DNA of 64,000 nucleotides from Casuarina equisetifolia (Eukaryota; Streptophyta; Magnoliopsida; Fagales; Casuarinaceae), in assembly GCA_028551475.1 (NCBI GenBank), contig CM052359.1, forward strand, positions 20,523,583 through 20,587,582, given 5' to 3'. Both the position numbers and the translations under genes were made by a program. The notes beneath the pieces were generated by a model. The model had not been told where the DNA came from, made no database searches, and saw nothing but the letters and a program-made list of their open reading frames with translations. This document shows positions 46,999 to 59,664 of the stretch, one piece after another (positions within the stretch are counted from its first letter, which is position 1; each line of letters starts with the position of its first letter).

Positions 46999-49660
46999 GC
47001 ATAACCAAAGCGGGAAAAAAAATCACAAACAACATGTGAAAGAGGTGAGGTTCTAGCATAAAGATGATGCATGGAAGAAAAGTTTGTGTTCTCCATCTTA
47101 ACCATGACCAACAACTAAATCGAAACACGGTTTTTTTTTTTTTTCCTTCCCCTTCTTTCCTGTTAATTATATGTAAATAATAGCCTCTCTTTTTTTTTTC
47201 TTTTCTTTTCTTTTCCTTTTGTCATTTTCATACGTTCATATACAAACGGCCATGGTTTTTTCCATGTTTATTGTCTGTCTCATTTCAATAGTAAAATGAT
47301 GCTTATATATTTCCTCTATAATCTGCCTGGTCTTTCATGGTGGTATAAGGGTATCAGAAATTTGGACCAGAGATGATAAGCCAGCTGACGGCGTGTTTCT
47401 TCCTCGTACCTTCTCGTCTGATATTTCTATCTTATCTAAAGAGAAAAATGAAGAATCTACTGTTTGGTGCAACTCAGCGGAAGGGCCTGGATTTTTGTCT
47501 GGTCCCTTCCTTGGGTCTCTATCTCCCAAATTTCTGAAATGCTTTTTCTATTCCTTTTCAATTTTTTTATGTTCTCGAAAACCTGTATGATGTCTAGGAG
47601 TGATTGGCGGCGAGATTTGGGGAATCGTTAGCCGCCAGAATCCTGTTTTTGTAGATTTCCAGTGGCCAACTGGGTTCATCTTCGTGTGTCTGTCTGTGCT
47701 TCTGTGTGTTTCGGTTTTTCTTTTAGATAACTAATTCTGCGATGCCCGTTGTGGAAGACCGCAGATAATGCCTAAAAGTTTCAGTTTCACTTTACTCCAT
47801 GCACTCGGAAGGCATTAAACTACTGTAGCTTATAATAATAGAAACCAACTCCAATCTTTTGAGTTGTACATCTCGGACAGAACAACTTGTCTCGTTGGTT
47901 GTACGTTTTTGGACAAAACCAACTTTTTTTGTTGGCCTTTAAAGTACAACCACAAGCAATACAGTTTTTCTTTTTCTTTTTTTTTGTTCTTCTTTTTTTT
48001 TTTTCACTCAGTCATCCATCTCACTTCTATGAGCAATGGAATATATGTCTTCAGAAAAAAAAAAAAAAAAACTTCTAGTTTTTACTTTTGATAATTTTGT
48101 AGTTGTTAAGGAATCCTAGACAACAATGAGAAGACAAAGAAGTAAGTATGCCAAACCACTAAGGGACTTGCAAAATGAATTTTACATTCTGCTTTCAGCA
48201 GGAATTATCCTACTCTACTTGTAGGGTTTATGTTAAATCAGCGGCATTACATTATGCCCACACCCCCCATCATAGTGAAAATCTTATGTGATGTAGGTTA
48301 CATGTAAGTTTTCTTTCTTGTTAAAATGGTATATTTCATCTTAAAATCTTATTGATGTCGAAGAATATTAAAATATTTGTTCTGTTTGGTTTGAGATAAA
48401 AAAATGTTTTATATATCAAGAAGGTGTGAGTTATGTCACGATAAATAAAGAAGCGTTTTTACAGGTGATTAAGAATGTTTTGCTGTTAATCAAGTTTTTC
48501 CAAAACAGCTAAACATTGAAAACTCTTGACTCGGAGCAAACAGGGATTAAAATGGAAAGTCCTCATCTCTAATCTAAGGGTTTGGTTTGCTCGAGTCCGC
48601 ATGCAAACAAAGTAACGAAGAAGGTATCAAAACGCTTAATGTTACCATTCGTGATGTGTTGGAACTCCATTTTGCATTGAGGGCTAAGCTCTAAATGCAT
48701 TGCCTGTGATTAGTTCTAACCATCGAGAATAGTTGTTATTTGAGATGTTAAATAGTAATGAGTTCATGTTCTAATCATAAAGCAGACAGCATTTCAACTT
48801 TAAGAAATCTGTGTTTGTGAAGATAATTAGGAATCCAGATCGACCCCAAAAGAAACTACAATCAGTGAAAGATCATGAAATGGGTCTGACTGATTGAAAA
48901 GATCTTCCCAATTTGTTGAGGCCAAACTCACTCGACAAAATGCTGCAGGTAACGCGTTTTTCCATCATTAGTAGCTATCGCTCTTGTCTAACATAAGTGC
49001 TGGCTTTTCTTATCGACACATAGTTATGCAATCACCTTTTACATAAACCCGCCTTAGCATACACTGTAAGAGTAACAAAAAGTAGGGTGATAAAAAGCTT
49101 AAGTGAAGCTTTTTGTAAAGCATTATAGTGACAAGGGATTTCCCTTCCCGCCCAAAGCTATTCGCACATGACAGCCACATAATGCTCCAACTTTCAAATA
49201 TATCAACAAGAACACAGAAAAAGTGGCAGGTCCAAGCACTCTCTGAAACTAGGATCATCATCGGTGGGGGATGGCTTTGCATGAAACAAGGAATATATCT
49301 AAAAGTTTGTAATCTTTTTCCTTGCAATTGATTGATGGATCATGATCTTTTTCACTCCAATTATAAATCTTTCTTTCACCTCGAGTTTAAATTTAGAATG
49401 ATGAGAGAAAGATGGATGGGGGTGCTTTCAAATTATTTTGAATCTTTCTGCAAAAGGGGGGATACAAACTGTCACTTTTACAAGGAGCACTAACATTCTC
49501 ATCTCTTTTTCAAATGAAATCTTTCTTAAAACAATAAATAAAATCGAAATGATTAGCCATGTGATTTTGGGAGATTTTAAGGGCCAGGCTAAGCCTTCTA
49601 AGAGAATGTGTCGTTACCCGGTGACACTTCTTTTAGCAATCGTGGTGGCCCATGCCAGTG
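46999..49660. other. VQ 3' flank and gene-free DNA
   Basis: It begins with the VQ 3' UTR, which has pyrimidine-rich tracts at 47130-47215. T and A homopolymers lie near 47950-48070. No second gene was recognised; open frames are short and lack similarity. Confidence 0.5.
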
Positions 49661-49662
49661 AA

Positions 49663-50364
49663 TAAGCCTCTCTCTTTGGTAATGATGGCTTTTCTCTCAC
49701 TCGCTCACTCGCTCACTCGCTCACTCGCTCACTCGCTCACTCGCTGACTCACTTTTCCAATCTTAGCCCACAAGGTTATGTCAATGGCAGAAATAAGGAA
49801 GCTAGTAGTCATTAAAAAAAAAAAGGAAAAGGAAAAAAGCATCTCCCTCTCTTTTTCTATATGAATTGCCCGGTAAATTTGTGCCTTACACACCCAAAAG
49901 ATTGAAGTTTTGGCATCCCCATCGAAAAGGCTGGCACCATTCCCTCCTCACTTGAAAGAAAAGCATAAATCCAAAGTGCTCTCTGCTAGAACAAGACAAA
50001 CTCCCCTGTTCATCGAATAATTATATCATATTCTGATATAAGCCTCTGCTCTTTAGCAATGATGGCTCTTCTCTCACTCTCTTGTTCACTTACTCACTCC
50101 TCCGATCTCAGCCCACGAGGTAATGTCACTGGCAGAAACAGTAAGGCTAACTGGTTAAGGCATCTCCCTCTCTCTTTCTACATAAATTGCCCTACATATA
50201 TTTGAGCCTTAGACACCCAAAAGATACTGAACTTTTGGCATCCCCATCGAATAGGCTGTCACCATTCCCTCCTCACTTGAAAAGAAAAAGCATATATCCA
50301 AAGTGCTCTCTGCTAGAACAGGACAAACTTCACTGTTCATCGAATAATGATATCATATTCTGCA
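49663..50364. repeat. Tandem duplication of a ~350-bp unit
   Basis: 49663-50040 and 50041-50364 align along their length. Each starts ATAAGCCTCT-like, carries ATGATGGCT, GGCATCCCCATCGAA and AGTGCTCTCTGCTAGAACA, and ends GTTCATCGAATAAT-ATATCATATTCTG. Copy 1 is longer because of an octamer array and an A-run. There is no conserved open frame. Confidence 0.9.
49698..49752. repeat. (ACTCGCTC)n octamer array
   Basis: The 8-bp unit ACTCGCTC repeats about six to seven times inside the first copy of the tandem duplication. The second copy has only CTCACTCTCTTGTTCACTTACTCAC-like sequence at the same place. Confidence 0.9.
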
Positions 50365-51570
50365 GCACCATTTTTTCAATCTAAATCCTCTGATTCACAC
50401 ACTATTAACGTTGTTGGCGGAGAACCTTTAAACTCTTTCCACCGTGCCACCCTCAAAACTAAGATTCGGTTAATCGCCCTTCTGGAAAGATATCACCAGC
50501 CACTGGCCCACATTATTTTGACTCGGCTATTTTAGAGTTGCAACACTTTTCAATTTCCCTTTTGCACCACCTACGCTCACATGAAAGAACTCTGCATCCC
50601 CTTTTTGTCAAAGGATCCGCTGTTTATAAAAATCGACTAACATGGCCCAACAGCACATGAATCATACCGGCGCTGGCATTGTATATTTGTTCACCGCCAT
50701 GGTCTATGGGAACTATTATGAACCGAAGTTTGGAGCTATAAGTTTGAATAAGAGCTTAAAGTTTGCAGAAAAAATTGACCCAGAAAGAGACAAGTCGCAA
50801 AGAATGTCATGAAAGGGTTATGCCAACTTAAGCATTTGTGACGAATTAGTGGACTTGTGATGGGGGATGCTCTTCGTAGCACGGCATTAGCATGAAAGTG
50901 AAAGGAAATCAGATGACCTAAGCACTTCGTTCATCTGTGTTGGACTCCAATATATGTGTTTCCTTTGCACAATCTTAGACCAATGCCGGACCGTAGCCTT
51001 TCACTCAACGTTTACAAAATAAACACTGACTTGTTCAATTTGCGGAAATATCTAACTAATCTAAAATTGACATTGTCGCTTATCTTGAAAAAGTTAAACA
51101 ACTCGACATCAATCAAGACTTTCCCATCGAATCTCTGCATGATTGATAAGCATGTCTTCCATATTTCGGATTATTGCTACTTCAAATTCCATTAATAACT
51201 CACTTCATCCATGGGCTTGAAGCGGGTACATCATTTCTGAGTTCATCCCCGATCAATTACCCTGATCAAGGGATTCACCGAGTGGATTTTTTGGGCCTCT
51301 TGTGAAACATTTTCTATGACCACATGGGGCAGACGAGCTTGTACTAACAACCAAAAAAACAACATTTTCAGCCTGCCGTGGAGCGACGTAACACCGTAAC
51401 CTTCCGGGGTCGGTGGAATCAATTGCTGCACGGAAGCTCGAAACATCACCAAGTTAGGCATGCAGCCGTACCGAGCATTCAAGCATCTGGTGAATAGTCC
51501 TTTTCTTCAATTATACTTGAGAATCAGAAAATTCTGGTGTTGGATAAGAAAAAGATATATGAGAAGAAGG
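50365..51570. other. Gene-free DNA
   Basis: No recognised coding or RNA gene. Open frames of 62-79 residues on either strand show no domain or codon pattern. Confidence 0.5.
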
Positions 51571-51575
51571 AAGAG

Positions 51576-51576
<1 letters not shown>

Positions 51577-51628
<52 letters not shown>
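51577..51628. repeat. (CT)26 microsatellite
   Basis: About 52 bp of perfect CT repeat. Confidence 0.95.
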
Positions 51629-51630
<2 letters not shown>

Positions 51631-51639
51631 TGCTTCCGC

Positions 51640-54540
51640 CACATGGATAAGTTAGAGATATTATTTTTTAAGAAAAAAGAAAAAGAAAAAAAAAAGTTGA
51701 CGTGACTTTTAGGCAGCCAAGGGCAAGTCATATCACTCAAGAAATGAAAAAGGAAAAGAAAAAGGTGAAGAAGCCTCGTCTAAAGCATTTGCTTGAAGCG
51801 TCTTTTCGAGAAGGCAAGGGAATTAATGGGAACAGTGGCGATTGATCGTAATTCCCCCTCGTATGGAAACTGGATTTTAATATGATATTCTGTCTCCATG
51901 GAGGGTCAGAGGTGATTTTCATGAATCCTACATTGTCTGCCACAAATTCCAATAGGCTCTGTGCACCCTGCGATCCAAATTATGATGTCCCTCGCAATTG
52001 CCTCCGCATCTCACAAATTTTCATCCGAGACTGTGACGCGCAAGTCTTGTGGATATGGTACCACACCCTTTGATATGAACCAGGGAATCACATGACGGCA
52101 TAGCTGCTTGCCATACAAGTTTGTTCAAAACAAGGACTGCTCCGGGAAAAGAAAAGGCTAAGGATTAAGTCTTTAATGTCCAGTTTGTTGAGCTTCAAAA
52201 GGTAACTTTATCCAAAACTAGAAAGCAACTAGTGAGAGAGATTTACTTGAATCCGACTTAATATCAAGCAGATGCAAAAGTAGATTTGATTGCATTTGTT
52301 TTTTTCCACTCGAAGTGAATGCTAAAGAAGATGAGACGTATTTATTTTGTTGATATAGACACGGGTCTCTTTCTCTTTTTGGAATCGCAAAAGTTAAGCA
52401 ACTGTTTCATATTTATTGGAATTTTCATACAGCCACCAATATACCCCCTTTTTTTTTTTTTCCTGATCTAGAACACTCGTGAATATTGTTTTTATGGCCC
52501 AATTCTTTATTCTCCAGAACCAACCTCCCATCTCTCTCAATCTCTCTCCTGCCCACAAAAAATTAGTGCTAAGTGCTTGAGCAAAAAATGACAGGTAATC
52601 AATTTAACTTGAGCTTTAGAATATGATGATGCCCTTCCGCTGTTTCCATCACCTAGAGACACCGCAAATGCACAAAAAACGCGTAGAAAGATGACGGCCT
52701 GCACGTGAGAGCACGCCTAATTGGTTTTGGGGTGCGCCACTGATTGGGGTTTGTCCGCCTAGCAAAAGCCCTCACCGCCGTGTAGGGAAGCCCTTTGACA
52801 TCGAACTTGCAAGGCTACAAGAGACAAAGGGTAGAGGTCTATGCGGGCCCATTTACAAGTCGCACCGTCCTTTCCTCATCATGCAAGCCTCCCTCCCTTC
52901 CCCCCCCCCCCCCCCCCCCCCCCCCCTCGGTGATGTCAATTCCCTAGCCCGAATCAATGAAATTATGGAAACTGAGTCAGCCTTGGCCCCACATAACCCT
53001 CCCAATTCTCAGATTTCAACAACAGTTTCTTTTTAACCGGGATATTTCGAGGAAAGTAATATATCCTAATAACAATCCCTTTTTTTTTTTTTTAAGAACC
53101 AAAAAAAAAAAAAAGGTGCTCCAGAGTAAATAGAAAAAAAGGAGAGGGTGAAGATAAAATATACCCGAGATGCGGGCATCGAGTAGTAAGTGATTGGATG
53201 GAATGGCGACACCTTTCGGTGGGTCGCTTCCCATCACAACCAGATCAGAAATGATGTCATACATAGCGCCTACTAAGACAGATCCCGGCCGTTCGTATCT
53301 ACTGACCGACCTATGATTTGACAGCGGGCCCCGTCCCTTAGTCCATGACATCATATTCGCCGTTTGCTCCTGCTGCCCTCTAATCCAACAGAGGCGATCG
53401 CGCCATCCACCGATCAGTGATCAGACTTACGGTAAGCTCCCCACGGGAAATTTTCCGTCCTCGTGATGGCTCTGTACGAAGGTTTTCCGAAATACTTATT
53501 TGGATAAAGTAGACGACAGGATTAAATCAAGAAAGGCACGTAACCTCAACACAGACATTGAACCAAACTTTTCAGAGACACACAACAGATTGTGTACAGT
53601 GCTTCATTTCTAATCCAACGGTGAAAATGCTGGAACATGTTTTCTTGGGTTGTCCGAATAGGAAAAAATATTTTCTTAAGCTGTCGTTTCGCTCAGGCCC
53701 TCTACGCACCAATCATCTTGTCCCCCAATCCACATCGTTTCGTCCAAATAATTACAGAGTGGATTAAAACCTAAGCATTAACGATTCTTATTGCAAACCC
53801 TTCAATAAATTTTGTTATCTATATCAATGGATGCGATGTGGATGCCAAGGAAGAAAGCGACCTACGAGCAACTTCATACTGATGCAACTTCACTTTGATC
53901 CTAAAGGTAGTAAGTAGCATGTTCAAGAAAAAGTAATATTAGCAAGAATTTGTGGCATCAATTAAGAAGACAGTTTCTAGAGTCGAGATATAATTCTTAT
54001 GAGTTGTGATTAGTGCTCAAGAAATAAATTTCAATTCTATTCATGGCATATTTGCCTCAGGGAATGTCCCCCTTGGACCTTTTCCCTGCTTTCGATGTTC
54101 CGGGACAATGGTAGGAGTCATACAGCCTTAGCCTATAAATGTTTTCCGCGGCGGCGAGAAGGCCTGCAACATTAGAGCAGGCAAACTGGCCTAGCGTTAA
54201 GCCCAAGGCTTTGAGAGTTCCAAAAAGGAGACAAAGAATTGTGGGTGTTGTCCTTTTGTGATGTAAAGGTCCCTCGCATTTGGACTTCGAGGGGGATGCA
54301 TACGGCTGGGAAGTAAAAACAGAAAAGGCAGTGGTTGACCTTTGAGGATCCTGTTTTACAACAGTGAATCAGTTCTTTTGTCGAGGTGATTTGAATTGAG
54401 ACAGCTTGCTACTTCCACCCCTCCTGAAATAATCTTGAAAGCTAAACACAATCTGATCTTTAATAACACAGCTTACTGGAAGATTGAGAAGTAATAACAA
54501 GATATTGGGTATCCCAAAAAAAGAGAAAAGAAAAAGAAAA
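51640..54540. other. Gene-free DNA with homopolymers
   Basis: No gene recognised. It includes T/A runs near 53080-53115 and GC-richer segments around 52640-52860 and 53160-53420 without a supportable coding frame. Confidence 0.5.
52900..52926. repeat. Poly-C run of 27
   Basis: Twenty-seven consecutive C residues, flanked by a C/T-rich stretch on the left and TCGG on the right. The complementary strand is a G-run able to form quadruplexes. The length may be affected by sequencing error. Confidence 0.9.

Positions 54541-54544
<4 letters not shown>

Positions 54545-54594
<50 letters not shown>
54545..54594. repeat. (GA)25 microsatellite
   Basis: About 50 bp of perfect GA repeat, preceded by an A/G-rich tract. 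Confidence 0.95.
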
Positions 54595-54596
<2 letters not shown>

Positions 54597-54599
54597 AGT

Positions 54600-56660
54600 T
54601 TCTGAAGACTTTAACGAGGTCTTGTCAACCGCTTTACTGATACAATAAAGTAATGATGATTTTAAACATTGATCAAAAAAGGGGAGTAAGTGAGAGGGTA
54701 ATTAAGAACCTCGAACTACTTTGCTTTGAAAATGTCAAAAGTGCATTGATCAAGAATTAGGTTAGTTTGGGATAAGGCTTTGGCTTTCACTTCAAAGGTT
54801 CCTCATTAGGCCGTGTTTAGGACTTTAAAAAGTGAGCTAGGTTGAAAGTGAAGGTTAGCAACTTAATTTCAGGACCCATGCTTTTGCAAAAGCTAATCCT
54901 TGTAGCACGTGCTTTCTCTCTCCCCCTTTTGGTTTTCTCCTTGAGGATAAATTTCAACGCGGTAGGATACTTCTTCCCATGCTTCCTCCTTTTCCTTCTG
55001 GTGGAAAATTTGGTGACATGTGGGGTTGTTGGCTTAAGCTCATTTTAATTCAAATGAAACTCATCAGCATAGAAATTTTATTCTTGGTTTGTGTATCAAT
55101 CAGGAGATAGGATTATGACACAATTTCAACAAACAACTATTAAACGTGTTCGTGATTAACGAGCAAGGCTCTACACTACAGATTGGTCCAAGCCCAGCAC
55201 ATAAAAAGCTAGCCAACCAATTGGACGGTTTTTTTAGTGCTTGAACTGCCCATTTCATTACATAATGACTATATTTCTATCGACGGCAATCATAGGCCCA
55301 TCGCGCCGAGACCTAGAGACGTGCTGGCCAAATTTGTTTCATAATTTAAAAGGATTAGTCACTCATACAATTAAATATCCTTAATATCCCAATTTTTCTT
55401 ACTCAATGAAAAAATCAAGATGGTTTCTTCGTCAATATCAGTTGTAAGGATTTTTTATGAAAAAATTCCTTATTTTCTTCATTTTTATGACAGAACTTAC
55501 TTACTTCGTTGAGGTTGAGAAAACTGAAATAGTATTTTTTTTTTTTTTTTGTAAGGGGAAGAGGCCCTTACGTCAGCTTGACCTCAGGCTTTGGCATAGG
55601 GGAAGCTCTTGCCCCCCATAGTGGACCCGCAAAAGGCAAACCAAGCAGAAAAGAACACGTATAACATGGGCGGGACCACAGAGGAGGGGGTTAACATGTC
55701 ATGATCATGATATGGCGTCGCTGTCGCAGTGGACCCCAAGAAGCCAGTGGAGTGTACCTGCGCCTCAACCGTACGGATGCTTATGACCCATCCCCTGACG
55801 CTGACAATGATGCTTCTTAACGATGGCGACCCCTCCTCCAACGCCATTTAGTGCATCCACTGGGCCTGAATTTATATTTGTACTCTCGCTCAATCTCAGC
55901 CATGATTCACAATTTGCTTGAGAGATCAAAAAACGTGAAAAATGGCAGGGTTTTCCGAAAAGGATAAACCCCCTTGTTTTTTTTTTTTTTTAAATATAAA
56001 TTTAGTGTTTGCGATTGAATATTACTCGTGTAATTTTGAATGTACTTGTATTTACGAAGATGGAGGGAGCTTCCCCGACTCTCTGGTCAGTTCCAAGCTG
56101 GTCTGATAGTAATCTAGCAAGTCAGCCCAGCTTATTTTTTGGCAAGTAAGACCGACAAATCGAGCCCAAAACTGACTAGATTGTTGAGTGTATAGATCTG
56201 TAATATCCAAGTGAAAGCCCAGAGTGTGAGGCAGAAATCCCTGTCTGAATTCGTCGGCGTTTGGGTCTAAATCTGGTAATCCAAAACCAAAGCTCCTTTT
56301 TGGGGGCCTGTTTTTGCGGTGTGGGGCTTGGATTACTGTTGTAATATCGATGACCCGTATGAGCCAGTCAAGCCCATTCAAACCTGAGTTAGGTTTGAGA
56401 CTTCACTTGGGGAACACTGGTCCGTACATTTTGGGTTTGTCCTTTTTCGCTATAGAATGTTGTGGTTAGCAACCACCGTCGCAAATCAATGCATCCGCAG
56501 AATTTGAACTCCTTCAGTCGACTTAACTTATTAATGTCGACTCGCTTTTGTTTGCTTTATTAATGTAGTCTTACATGTATTTCACTCGAGGCATATAAGG
56601 CTTTATGATGCATTTGACCAAGACTTTTGGATGAAGGATACAACAAACGCTTTGGTTCAT
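54600..56660. other. Gene-free DNA
   Basis: No supported gene. Minus-strand open frames at 55584-55847 (87 residues) and 56052-56381 (109 residues) have no recognised domain. A T-run lies at about 55536-55550. Confidence 0.45.
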
Positions 56661-56667
56661 TTTTCTT

Positions 56668-58195
56668 TGTCTTTGTCCGTTCAATTTCAAAATTATTTCA
56701 TTTTGAATGTAAATTATGTCCTTTTGTTTCTAATTTGATCTTGTAAACGTTTTTATAAATGGATCACAATTAATCCTTGTAAATAGTCGATAATTTAATA
56801 CAACACAAGTCTAAGGTTCCAATCTCTTTCTCTTTCTTTATAATCTCTTTCTCTTCTCTAATGAACCTAGAATGTTCTTACCATCAACCGGATCTCGATA
56901 TCTTCCTCTATCTCTTCCGCTATGTTCTAATATGAGTCCCAAACCTTTCTTTCTACTATCCTAACATGTTTTTGTCTCTTTTCTTCACGTTTAGGTTTTT
57001 ACAGTATTCTACTAATGTTTTATTTTGCTTCTTCTCAATCTCTTCAATTGGTTTCTAAAGTTAAATTTATTTCTTTTTCACAACTTTTGTGACCTTATTT
57101 CAAAATTTTATCTTTCCTTCCAATGAGTAAAATATCTCTTTATTTTACTGTTTTTAGTTCTTTACTTTACCGACACTCATTCTAGCCTATTATCTTATTT
57201 TACTTTGTTGATGCTCATTCCAACCTCTTAACTCTAGCTATTATTTTCTTTTCCTTTTATACCAATGTTATTTTTGAAAAAAAAATCTCTTATTTTATTC
57301 AGATCTCTCTACTTCCTCTCTTAACTCCTATCTTTTTCCTTATTCGAGAAAACTCTAGGGATGTTCTATAAATCCAAGACCTTTCTTGACTTTTCTATTT
57401 TCCCGTTTGAGAAAACTTTAGGGTTGTTCTACAAACCAGGGCCTTTCTTGACTCCTTTCTTTTCCCTATTTGAGAAATTCCAGGATTAATTCTTAAGAAA
57501 AATCATTTAACTTCTTAGTTTAGTCTAATCTATTTAGATTCTTATCTTTCTTTCTAAAATATATTTCATACTATTACCTTATTCTTTTTGCGTGATGTTG
57601 ATGTTGTCTTCTTAAACATTGATGGTCTCTTTCTTTACCTTCTCTTTAAATCCAATAAAGTATATAGTTCTCTTAACCATTGAAAATTTCATAAACGCCC
57701 AGCTTGTGGTCAACTCTATCTGCATTTCATCTCATCTATTGATAAACCTATTGATATCTTCACCAAAGAGCTCTCTTGCTCACTTCTAACTTCTTTGATC
57801 TAAGCTTATGGTTTATGCTGCCTTTTTCTCTTGTGGAGGAATGTTAGAACATGCTTAAGATCATGTGACTGTATGCCCGAGTTTGTCGCTAACCCAATCT
57901 ATTGTTGCAGCTCACACAATTACCAGAATCTGTGTAACAACATTGAAGTCTATCATTGTAGTTGTTACTAGAATCTTTGTTCAATTTCAACATGATCCAA
58001 TTTTGAATGTAAATTTTATTCTTTTGTTTCTAATTTGATCTTGTAAACATCTTTATAAATGGATCACAATTGTTGATCCTTGTAAATAGTCAAGAATTTT
58101 ATACAACACAAATCTAAGGTTCTAATCTTCTTCTCTTTCTTTATAATCTCCTTCTCTTTCTCTTCTTTAATGAACCTAGAATATTCCAACCATTG
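56668..58195 (+). mobile_element. Copia LTR element remnant with direct repeats
   Basis: A ~200 bp segment at 56668-56885 is repeated in the same orientation at 57976-58195. Between them, near 57720-57790, is a plus-strand remnant of the copia RNase H end (IDKPIDIFTKELS). It is followed by a purine-rich tract (GTGGAGGAA) and TGTTAGAAC at 57842, which looks like the start of the 3' LTR. The 5' LTR is therefore partial and the 3' LTR spans about 57842-58195. Most of gag-pol is gone. Confidence 0.75.
57338..57485 (+). repeat. Imperfect repeats inside the copia remnant
   Basis: A phrase of the type TTGAGAAAACT-TAGGG-TGTTCTA followed by CCTTTCTTGAC recurs two to three times with a period of roughly 70 bp. 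Confidence 0.65.
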
Positions 58196-58199
58196 ATCT

Positions 58200-59660
58200 T
58201 TCCCTTTTAATAGTATATATGAACACAAACAAAAGGAAACGAAAAATGTATAGATCTGTGCAATTTGTGGGAGAAATGAATTTGCTTGTTATGGAAGCAA
58301 ATAGCAAGAGAATCATGCAAATGGATTTGTGAAACTAAAGAAGATCCACAACTAGTTACTTTGCCTTACCATTGAGCACTCATCACATTATTCCATTCAT
58401 ACTTGCTTCAATTGCCTTGGTGTTGCATTGAATGTAAGAGAGATTTGAAACAAACTTCCAAGAGAGAAAGATTGCAATATTTGAGCTAACTTAAGATAAA
58501 AACATCTATGGTAACCTATTTTATAGAAAATGGAAAAACAACCAAATGCATGCATGCTTTGTATTACTACTATAAGTCTAATAACTTACAATCAATCTAA
58601 GTTATATACAACTGCCAAGTAAATCAAAGTGCAAATACACATAAGGACACAATGAAATCTCATCCAATATAAAGCCACACAAATGTGACCCATTAATAAG
58701 AATATAGAAAAGAATGAGCCCAAGTACGATGGGTCATGGTCTATAAATATGCATTAGCTCAATCCATAACATTTTCCCTCAAGCTTGTTTAATAGATGCT
58801 ATTGTTGTCTACTATAGAAAGCCTTTGTCAAAATGTCTACAACTTGCCCTGTGATGGAAACATGAAATGTATATATCAATATCTCTTAAACCTTGTCATA
58901 CACAAAGTGATAATCAATTTCCATATGTTTTTTTTGTGTGTGAAAAATTGGATTGGCAATTGTGTGTTTTTCCATTTCATTGTCACAATATAATGAAAAG
59001 GTATGTTGAACAATAACCCCAAGATCATTAAAAAGGCCAATAATCCAAACAATTTCACATGTGGTACTTGCCATGTCCTGTATTATGCTTTGACAAAAGA
59101 TTGAGAAACAATGGGCTACCTTTTTTTATGCCTATGAAATCAATGAGTTACTAAGTTAGACATTAAGCTAATAGTCAACTATTGTGACATGAGACATTTA
59201 TCATAACTAGCATTGTAATGCACTACAATCTTAAGTCTTAATGATGAAGAGAAGAAAAGTCCAAATTTAGGATAACCCTTAACATACTTAAGAATCTTTA
59301 AGCTACATTCATGTGAGATTATTTTGGAAAGTGTGTAAACTAGTTGAGAAAATGAACGCAAAAAGTAATATCTTCCTAGTTAGCCTTTAAAAGGGTTCAT
59401 AATCATTAAGAAATTGATTAAAAAAAGGTCATAATGCTTACCCTTAACATTTTGATCAAACTACATTGATGTAAGCTTCATGCTTTGTTCCATGGGAATC
59501 TTCATAGGTTTCACTCTTGACGAGGTAGCCTTTGAGACAAGTTCCAATGCATACTTGTGTTGACTTAAATAAATACCATTAAACAACTATGCAATCTTTA
59601 TCTCAAGAAGGATCTTGGCTTGTCCTAAGTTTTTCATATTACAAAAAGGATGAAGATGTT
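58200..59660 (-). mobile_element. Copia retrotransposon, 5'-truncated, minus strand
   Basis: The minus-strand reading gives the end of reverse transcriptase (MKNLGQAK near 59640, NGIYLSQHKYALELVSKA near 59550) and the connection region (LKILKYVKGYPKFGLFFSSS near 59270). The RNase H end follows (STTCEIVW near 59060, LYCDNEMEKHTIANPIFH near 58980, KKHMEIDYHFVYDK near 58910). A purine-rich tract at 58772-58782 precedes a 3' LTR that starts TGTTATGG at 58771 (minus). Sequence before reverse transcriptase is missing. Frameshifts and stops are present. Confidence 0.88.
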
Positions 59661-59664
59661 GTTA

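Noticed and set aside
49681..49760. miR156-like sequence in the CTCACTC-rich stretch
   Set aside because: The resemblance comes from the octamer repeat; there is no mature miRNA match and no stem-loop arm.
53016..53354. 112-residue minus-strand open frame
   Set aside because: It includes homopolymer-encoded Phe/Lys runs and no domain.
55584..55847. 87-residue minus-strand open frame with a hydrophobic C-terminal part
   Set aside because: No family match and no gene context; insufficient to call a gene.
56052..56381. 109-residue minus-strand open frame
   Set aside because: No recognised domain, no splice partners and no homologous phrase; treated as chance or repeat-derived.
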